DNA from: Pseudomonadota bacterium
GTDB lineage: Bacteria > Pseudomonadota > Gammaproteobacteria > Burkholderiales > Burkholderiaceae_C
Direction of reading: 5' to 3'
Assembly: GCA_021816585.1 (NCBI GenBank)
Contig: JAKAXL010000019.1
Coordinates: 1-54,400 of the forward strand
DNA length: 54,400 nucleotides
The notes beneath the pieces were generated by a model. The model saw only the letters and a list, made by a program, of their open reading frames with translations. It searched no databases and was not told where the DNA came from. Positions 49,152 to 54,400 of this stretch are shown here, piece after piece; position 1 is the first letter of the stretch, and each line of letters opens with the position of its first letter. Both the position numbers and the translations under genes were made by a program.

Positions 49152-49937
49152 ATGTCCGATGCAGCTTCCGGCACGCCACGGCAGCAGACGAGGTCCGCCG
49201 CGCAGCCCCCGGCCGGCGCCGCGCCCAGGCCCGACCGCGGGGTCGAGGCCCGGCGCTTCGTGCGCGCGCACCCGCATGGCGTGCTGTCGACCCTGTCGAA
49301 GCGCCTGGACGGAGCGCCCTTCGGCTCCATCGCGCCTTTCGTGCTGGACCACGCGGGCTGCCCGGTGATCCTGATCTCGACCCTGGCCGAGCACACGCGC
49401 AATCTCGACGCCGACCCGCGCTGCAGCCTGATCGCGCATCCCTGCGCACAGGACCCGCAGGCGGCCGGCCGCGTGACCCTGGTGGGACGCGCCGAGCGCC
49501 TGCCGGACAAGCATCTGCTGGGGCCGCGCTACCTGCGCTACTTTCCCGAGGCGCAGGGCTACTTCGCGATGCACGACTTCCACTTCTACCGCGTGCAGGT
49601 GCAGGCGGTGCGCTACATCGGGGGCTTCGGAAGCATCCACTGGATCGCCGCCGAGGACTTCGCGCCGGCCTCCAACTCGCTGCACGACAGCGAGGAGTCG
49701 ATCCTCGAGCACATGAACGCGGACCACGCCCACAACCTGCGCGCCTATTGCGCGCAGGTGCACGGCGTGCAGGCGCGACAGGCCGAGATGATCGGTGTGG
49801 ACGTCGACGGCTTCGACCTGCGCGCGGACGGGCGCGTGCTGCGCTTCGAGTTCACCAGCCCGGCGGGCGACGCCGGGCAGGTGCGCGAGCAGCTGGTCGA
49901 GCTGGCGCGGCAGTGCCGCGCCGCGGGAATTACTTGA
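49152..49937 (+). CDS. HugZ/HutZ-like FMN-binding split-barrel protein
   Basis: A 261-residue cytoplasmic protein with an N-terminal pyridoxamine-5'-phosphate-oxidase-like split barrel (about 30-170: HPHGVLSTLSKRLDGAPFGS, LISTLAEHTRNLDADPRCSL) and a C-terminal DUF2470 domain (about 175-261: ESILEHMNADHAHNLRAYCA). This arrangement is that of HugZ/HutZ heme-utilisation or heme-degrading proteins, in which the C-terminal His-rich part helps bind heme. GAGG lies upstream of ATG 49152. The 3' end overlaps dsbC on the other strand by eight bases. Confidence 0.88.
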   Translation: MSDAASGTPRQQTRSAAQPPAGAAPRPDRGVEARRFVRAHPHGVLSTLSKRLDGAPFGSIAPFVLDHAGCPVILISTLAEHTRNLDADPRCSLIAHPCAQDPQAAGRVTLVGRAERLPDKHLLGPRYLRYFPEAQGYFAMHDFHFYRVQVQAVRYIGGFGSIHWIAAEDFAPASNSLHDSEESILEHMNADHAHNLRAYCAQVHGVQARQAEMIGVDVDGFDLRADGRVLRFEFTSPAGDAGQVREQLVELARQCRAAGIT

Positions 49938-50658
49938 CGGGCTTCAGGCGCTGCACCAGATCGGCGTACTCGACGGCACCCGTGATGCGGGTGCCGTCGT
50001 GCAGGAAGCTGGTCGGCGTGCTCTCGATGCCCAGGCTCTGGCCCAGCTGCAGGTTGGCCTGCAGCGCCTGCGAGTTGCAGCTGGCCGGGGCCTTCGGCGG
50101 CTCCTTGTGATCGGTCATCCACGCCACCCAGGCCTTGCCGCGGTCGGGGGCGCACCAGATGTCGCGTGCCTTCGCCGGCGAGTCCTTGCTGATCACCGGG
50201 AACAGGAACACATGCACGGTCATGTCCCCGATGCGCGACAGGGTCTGGTCGAAGGCGCGGCAGTACGGGCAGTACGGGTCCTCGAACACCGCGACCTGGC
50301 GCGCACCGTTGCCGTAGACCACCTTGAACGAGTCCTTCAGCGGCAGCTTGTTCCAGTCGACCTTCTGCAGCTGCTCGATGCGCTGCTTGGTCACGTTGAC
50401 CCCGGTGCGGGTGTCGAGGATGTTGCCCGCGAACAGGAAGCTGCCCTTGGAATCGGTGTAGAACACATGATCGCCCAGGTCGACCTCATACAGCCCGGCG
50501 TACGGGGTCTTCACGATGGTCGCCGACGCGGGGAAGTCGGGCAGCAGCCTGGACAGCGCGCGCCGTACTTGTTCGGTGCCGCTGTCGGCATGCGCGCTGG
50601 CGGCGCCCAGCAGCGCCAGCACGGTGGCGGCGCCCAGCAGGATTCGTTTCAGGTTCAT
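49930..50658 (-). CDS. dsbC: thiol:disulfide isomerase DsbC
   Basis: DsbC is the periplasmic disulfide isomerase. The 242-residue precursor has a signal peptide (MNLKRILLGAATVLALLGAA ending SAHA). An N-terminal dimerisation domain follows (LLPDFPASATIVKTPYAGLY, EVDLGDHVFYTDSKGSFLF). The thioredoxin domain has the active site C130-P-Y-C133 and a structural pair C169/C194. Lengths and linker match DsbC rather than DsbG. Its partner in the envelope is the DsbA encoded at 19363-20013. Confidence 0.95.
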   Translation of the reverse strand: MNLKRILLGAATVLALLGAASAHADSGTEQVRRALSRLLPDFPASATIVKTPYAGLYEVDLGDHVFYTDSKGSFLFAGNILDTRTGVNVTKQRIEQLQKVDWNKLPLKDSFKVVYGNGARQVAVFEDPYCPYCRAFDQTLSRIGDMTVHVFLFPVISKDSPAKARDIWCAPDRGKAWVAWMTDHKEPPKAPASCNSQALQANLQLGQSLGIESTPTSFLHDGTRITGAVEYADLVQRLKPVK

Positions 50659-50793
50659 GGCAGGGGATTCTCGTTCGGGTTGCGCGGCGTGGTGCGCGCA
50701 GCGCAAGGTAACGTTGCGGCCGGTCGGGTCTTGGCGAATGGCGCGGGCGCGCGGCCGGATGGGGTCGGACCGGGAGTCGCGGGTCAGCGCGGG

Positions 50794-52002
50794 TCAGGAA
50801 AGCACCGCCTGCCCCGAAGCATAGCCGGCCAGGCAGGTCTTCAGCAGCGGCAGGCGGTCGGTGGCGCGCAGGCCCAGCGCGCGCAACGGAGCCATCCATT
50901 TGAACCCTGGGGAGTATAAGCGGTGCAGCCCGTCGGTCGCCAGCTCCAGCGCCAGCACCTGCTCTGCGCGCGCGCGCGCGTAGCGCCGCAGCACCGGCAG
51001 GCTGCCCGGCGCCTCGCCGGCGGCGCGGCGCCGCAGCACCGCCGCCAGCGCCTGCACGTCCTGCAACCCGAGGTTCAGCCCGTGCCCGGCCATCGGATGC
51101 ACCACATGCGCGGCGTCGCCGAGTAGCGCCACGGCGTCGCCGGCCAGTTCGTGCGCGCGCTGCAGCACCAGCGGCCACGCGCCGATGCCGCCGCCGGCCT
51201 GCAGCGGCGCCAGTTGCGGCACGCCGAGTTGCGGCAGGTAGGGCTGCACCCGCTGCGCCAGCTGCTGCGGCGCGAGCTCGCGCAGCGACTGCGCCAGCGC
51301 GTCGGGCGCCGACCACACGAGCGAGACCTGGCTGCGGCCCTGCAGGGCCGGCAACGGCAGCAGCGCGAGCACGCCGCCGTCGTCGGTGAAGATCTGCGAC
51401 GCGCTCGCGCCGTGCGGAGCAGCGCAGCTGAAGTTGCAGACCACCGCGGTCTGCCCGTAGGGCTTGCTGCGCAGCCCGATGGAACTCCATGCACGCACGC
51501 GACTGGAACGCCCGTCGGCGCCGATCAGCAGCGCGCAGCGCAGGCTGGCGCCCCCGGACAGGCCCAGTTCCCAGCCGCCGGCATCGCGGCGCGCGTGCTC
51601 CACGGTGTCGGACAACAACTGCACGCCGCGCTCGAAGCGCAGCGCCAGATCGAGCGCGCGCTCGATCGCATCGGACTCGATGATCCACGCCAGCGACTCG
51701 ACGCGCTGCGCATAGGCGTCGAAACACAGCTCCGCGCCATCGGCGCGGATGTGCATGCGTTGCACCGGCTGGATGCGCTCCGCGGGCACCTGCTCCCATA
51801 CCCGCAGCCCCTGCAGCAGTGCGCGCGATGCCGCGTTGACGGCATAGATGCGCTGCGCGAATCGGCCCGCCTCGGGCAACGGTGGGGCCGGCCTGACGCC
51901 GCACAGGCGCACCTCCAGCCCGGCCTGCGCCAACGCCAGCGCCGCCGCCTTGCCCACCAGGCCGCCCCCCACCACCGCGACCTCGTCACGAAGCATGCCC
52001 AT
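50794..52002 (-). CDS. UbiH/UbiF/VisC/COQ6-family FAD monooxygenase
   Basis: A flavin-dependent aromatic ring hydroxylase, probably of ubiquinone biosynthesis. The 402-residue protein has the FAD fold VAVVGGGLVGKAAALALA, the class-A hydroxylase motif LIGADGRSSRVR, and the second FAD motif GDAAHVVHPMAGHGLNLGLQ. The COQ6 signature RHPFAGQG-like stretch is in that last motif. ATG 52002 is used (ATG 51996 also possible, with AAAGG before it). Which ring position it hydroxylates cannot be told; ubiH, ubiF or ubiI are all possible. The upstream neighbour is divergent. Confidence 0.9.
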   Translation of the reverse strand: MGMLRDEVAVVGGGLVGKAAALALAQAGLEVRLCGVRPAPPLPEAGRFAQRIYAVNAASRALLQGLRVWEQVPAERIQPVQRMHIRADGAELCFDAYAQRVESLAWIIESDAIERALDLALRFERGVQLLSDTVEHARRDAGGWELGLSGGASLRCALLIGADGRSSRVRAWSSIGLRSKPYGQTAVVCNFSCAAPHGASASQIFTDDGGVLALLPLPALQGRSQVSLVWSAPDALAQSLRELAPQQLAQRVQPYLPQLGVPQLAPLQAGGGIGAWPLVLQRAHELAGDAVALLGDAAHVVHPMAGHGLNLGLQDVQALAAVLRRRAAGEAPGSLPVLRRYARARAEQVLALELATDGLHRLYSPGFKWMAPLRALGLRATDRLPLLKTCLAGYASGQAVLS

Positions 52003-52194
52003 GCCTTTGCACCTATGCCTAGAATCGTCCGCAAACCGCCCGCCGCCGCTCCCGCCCTCGAGCCTCAGGCGCATTGTGCTACGCCATTGTGCGCCGCGTC
52101 GCACGCCAACCCGCATCCAGGCCATGTCCGACCCGCCCCCGCGCGCAGCCCGCGCGCCCCTGCCGCGCCGCACCGACGACGCGCCGGACCGAGC

Positions 52195-54270
52195 ATGCTC
52201 GGGCGCCTGATCCGCATCTTCCTCGCGTCGCTGCTGGCGCTGGCCATCCTGCTGGTGGGGGGTGCCGGCCTGGTGTTGCTGGCCTTCAACCCCGACGCCT
52301 TCAAGTCGGCGCTGATCGGCTCGGTGCAGCAGCGCTACCACCGGCGCCTGGAGTTGCCCGGCTCGCTGCAACTGCATCTGTTCCCGCCGTTCACGCTGCA
52401 GACCGGGCCGATGCGCCTGAGCGAGACCGACGGCCACACGCCGTTCGCGCAGGCCGCCGACATGCGCCTGCATCTGGATCCGCTGGCGCTGCTGCGGCGC
52501 CACATCGTGATCGATGCCATCGAGCTCGATGCGCCGCGCGTGCACCTGCGTCGCGGCGCCGACGGCAGGTGGAATTTCTCGGACCTGCTGGGCGCGCCCA
52601 GCGCGAAGGTGCCGGCGCTGGACATCCACAGCCTGCGCGTGCGCGACGGGGACATCGTGCTCAGCGACGCCTCGCGCGGCCTCGAAGGGCAGCTCAGCCA
52701 GGTATCGGCGAACGCCACCGGCATCGGCCTCGCGGGCTGGCACCCGCTGTCGCTGCGCGGACACGCCGTGCTGGCGGCTCCCAGCGCGGACACGCGCTTC
52801 GACCTGCGCGGCCGGCTGCACGCCTCGGCCGACGGTTCGATCTCGCTGCGCGACCTCGTGCTGCGCAGCGACGGCCGCCTCTTCGGAAGTTCGCGCATGC
52901 TCAGCAATCTGCACGCAGCCGTGCACTGGACCGCGGCACCGTCGCGCGGCCTGCAGGTTCGCGACCTGCATCTGCGCGCGCAGGGCAGGATGGGCGACGG
53001 CCAACCGCTGCAACTCGAACTCGATGATCCGCTGCTGCAATGGAGCGATACGTGGACTCGCGTCGGACCGCTGCACGGCGATGCGCTGATCGGCGCGGCC
53101 CCGAGCACCCTGCACGCGAGCCTGCGCAGCAACCCCATCGACGGGCCGGCGGCAGACCTCGTGCTGCCCTCGCTGGAGCTGCGCCTGGAGCGCGCCGCGC
53201 CGTCGCCGCTGCGCGTGTCCCTGCAATTCGGCGCGCACCTGGACCTGCCGGCGCGCAGCGCGGTCATCGACACGCTGCGCACGCGGGCGACCTGGGGCAA
53301 GGCCCCGCGCTCGGGCTCGTGGAACGCGCAGGGCCTGGGCAGCTACTCGCCGGCGCAGGGGCTGCAGCTGAACCTGCATGGCGACGACCCGGGACTGCCG
53401 CTGCGCCTGCAGGCGAGCGCCGGTTCCGCGGGGCTGCAGTTGCAGGCCCAGGCGCATGCGCTGGAGCTGCCGGCGCTGCCGGACCTGCAGACCTGGCAAC
53501 GCGTCGGCGCGGTGCTGGCTGCGCTTCCCGCCGGCAGGCTGCAGCTGCAGGCGGACTCGTTGCGCGTGGGCAGGCTGCAGCTCGCGCAACTGGATGCGCA
53601 GGCGCACGACGATGCCTCGCGACTGACGCTGGACAGCCTGCGCGGCCGGGCCTGGGGCGGCCGGCTGCAGGCCAGCGGCAGCGTGGCGCTGGGATCCGCA
53701 GCCGCCGGCAGGACGCCTGGCGCGCAGGGCCCCGCGGCGGCGCTCCATGCGTCGTTGCGCGCGGCCTCGGCGACCGAGCTGCTCGATGCGCTGTACGGAG
53801 CCGCGGTGCTGGACGGCCGGGCCGAGCTGCACGCCGACCTGCAATGGCTGCCGCGCGGCGCCGGCGCCAGCGGGACTGCGTCGCTGACGGTGCGCGATGG
53901 TCGACTGCACGGCATCGAGCTGGGCCATGCGAGCACGGCCGCCGCAAACGCGTCGAGCGCCTTCGCGCTGCTCGACGCGCAGGCCCTGCTCACGAACGGC
54001 GTCGCGACGCTGCAGAGCCTGCGCCTGCGCACCGCCGCGGGGGCCTGGCAGGGACAGGGGAGCTTCGCCCCCGCCACGGCTGCGTTGCGCGTGTTGCTGA
54101 CTCCGACCAACGCGCCACGCGCACCGGCGATGCGCCACGCGCGTGCATTGCGGATCGACGGAACCGCGGCGAGTCCGCGCTTTGCCTGGCAGGCGGCGAG
54201 CGCGCCCGCCGACGCGACGGCGGCGGGCCCGGCTTCGGCGCAGCGCGCGGCGACCTACAGGCCGAAGTAG
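52195..54270 (+). CDS. AsmA-family inner-membrane protein
   Basis: A 691-residue protein with one N-terminal membrane helix (IRIFLASLLALAILLVGGAG) and a long beta-rich periplasmic region of the AsmA/TamB bridge-like type. It begins LLAFNPDAFKSALIGSVQQR and RLELPGSLQLHLFPPFTLQT. Near the end it has the AsmA C-terminal core: GTASLTVRDGRLHGIELGHA and the LTNGVATLQSLRLRT strand. Such proteins are thought to help move or control lipids or outer-membrane proteins. ATG 52195 is chosen as first ATG before the helix. The last 16 bases overlap a minus-strand gene. Confidence 0.86.
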   Translation: MLGRLIRIFLASLLALAILLVGGAGLVLLAFNPDAFKSALIGSVQQRYHRRLELPGSLQLHLFPPFTLQTGPMRLSETDGHTPFAQAADMRLHLDPLALLRRHIVIDAIELDAPRVHLRRGADGRWNFSDLLGAPSAKVPALDIHSLRVRDGDIVLSDASRGLEGQLSQVSANATGIGLAGWHPLSLRGHAVLAAPSADTRFDLRGRLHASADGSISLRDLVLRSDGRLFGSSRMLSNLHAAVHWTAAPSRGLQVRDLHLRAQGRMGDGQPLQLELDDPLLQWSDTWTRVGPLHGDALIGAAPSTLHASLRSNPIDGPAADLVLPSLELRLERAAPSPLRVSLQFGAHLDLPARSAVIDTLRTRATWGKAPRSGSWNAQGLGSYSPAQGLQLNLHGDDPGLPLRLQASAGSAGLQLQAQAHALELPALPDLQTWQRVGAVLAALPAGRLQLQADSLRVGRLQLAQLDAQAHDDASRLTLDSLRGRAWGGRLQASGSVALGSAAAGRTPGAQGPAAALHASLRAASATELLDALYGAAVLDGRAELHADLQWLPRGAGASGTASLTVRDGRLHGIELGHASTAAANASSAFALLDAQALLTNGVATLQSLRLRTAAGAWQGQGSFAPATAALRVLLTPTNAPRAPAMRHARALRIDGTAASPRFAWQAASAPADATAAGPASAQRAATYRPK

Positions 54271-54400
54271 GCTTCGCGCACGGCGTCGCTGGCCTCGAGT
54301 TCCTCGCGCGTGCCGCTGGCGCGCACCTTGCCGTGGTCGAGCAGGTAGCCGCGGTCGGCCAGCGCCAGGAAGGCCACGTTCTGCTCGGCGATGAGCAGCG
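54255..54400 (-). CDS. livF: branched-chain amino acid ABC transporter ATPase LivF, C-terminal end (partial)
   Basis: The minus strand from the right edge to TAG at 54257-54255 encodes LLIAEQNVAFLALADRGYLL, then DHGKVRASGTREELEASD and AVREAYFGL. This is the H-loop region and tail of LivF-type ATPases (VEQN.......R.Y.L..G.....G....L......V...YLG). The rest lies outside the window. Family assignment is good; the substrate (branched-chain amino acid, urea or amide) is open. It converges with, and overlaps by 16 bases, the AsmA-family gene. Confidence 0.8.
   Translation of the reverse strand, partial: LLIAEQNVAFLALADRGYLLDHGKVRASGTREELEASDAVREAYFGL

Noticed and set aside
52003..54138. Upstream extension of the UbiH-like frame antisense to the AsmA-family gene
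   Set aside because: The recognisable FAD protein begins at 52002 with its dinucleotide-binding fold. The extension is the shadow of the AsmA-family gene.

Overview
The window is a 54.4-kb chromosomal segment of a very GC-rich (roughly 70%) betaproteobacterium, most likely Burkholderiales. This is inferred from lptA-lptB-rpoN, hpf-ptsN-hprK, rsmB-DUF4390-ntrY-ntrX, a complete atpIBEFHAGDC operon and the protein sequences themselves. I cannot name a genus. Genes are densely packed, many pairs overlap by ATGA or GTGA, and most of the window is housekeeping.

Layout. 1-3.5 kb: end of an ABC ATPase gene, a small exported protein, miaB, and a convergent PBP5-type carboxypeptidase gene. 3.6-7 kb: alpha/beta hydrolase, (2Fe-2S) ferredoxin and a HemJ-like protein on the minus strand, then hemB and a second CopD/HemJ-like membrane protein. 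The hemJ-hemB gap holds a strong candidate small RNA on the minus strand, with an extracytoplasmic-sigma-type promoter, a CCUCC-bearing loop and a classical terminator. 7.4-14.8 kb: the ATP synthase operon, ending in a clear terminator. 14.9-20 kb: an RlpA-like DPBB-SPOR lipoprotein, a small secreted protein, argS, an FtsN-like SPOR protein and dsbA. 20.1-31.4 kb: lptA-lptB-rpoN, rfaE2 (minus), a CLC channel, hpf, ptsN-hprK, fur (minus), bamE-dapB, a lone ExbB-like gene and arginase. 31.4-41.2 kb: a DMT exporter, an ammonium transporter behind a good sigma-54 promoter and an NtrC-like site, proA, a small membrane protein, a DsrE-like protein, rsmB, DUF4390, NtrY/NtrX-like two-component genes and tRNA-Phe. 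41.3-41.7 kb: a MazG-like protein.

41.8-48.8 kb: a minus-strand type VI secretion (T6SS) block in transcription order tssB, tssC, hcp, tssJ, tssK::tssF, tssG, tssA. The fifth gene is the most unusual item here. It is a single uninterrupted 575-codon frame whose N-terminal ~150 residues are TssK (baseplate) and whose C-terminal ~380 residues are TssF (baseplate). The rest of both proteins, and tssE, tssH/clpV, tssL, tssM and vgrG, are absent from the window. It is either a remnant fused by deletion or a reduced, rearranged contractile system.

49.1-54.4 kb: a HugZ-type FMN/heme protein, dsbC, a UbiH/VisC-family monooxygenase, an AsmA-family protein and the C-terminal end of a LivF-type ABC ATPase.

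Functional links: nitrogen (ntrYX, amt with a sigma-54 promoter, rpoN, ptsN, arginase, proA), envelope (lptAB, bamE, dacC, SPOR proteins, dsbA/dsbC, T6SS) and heme (hemB, hemJ-like, hugZ).
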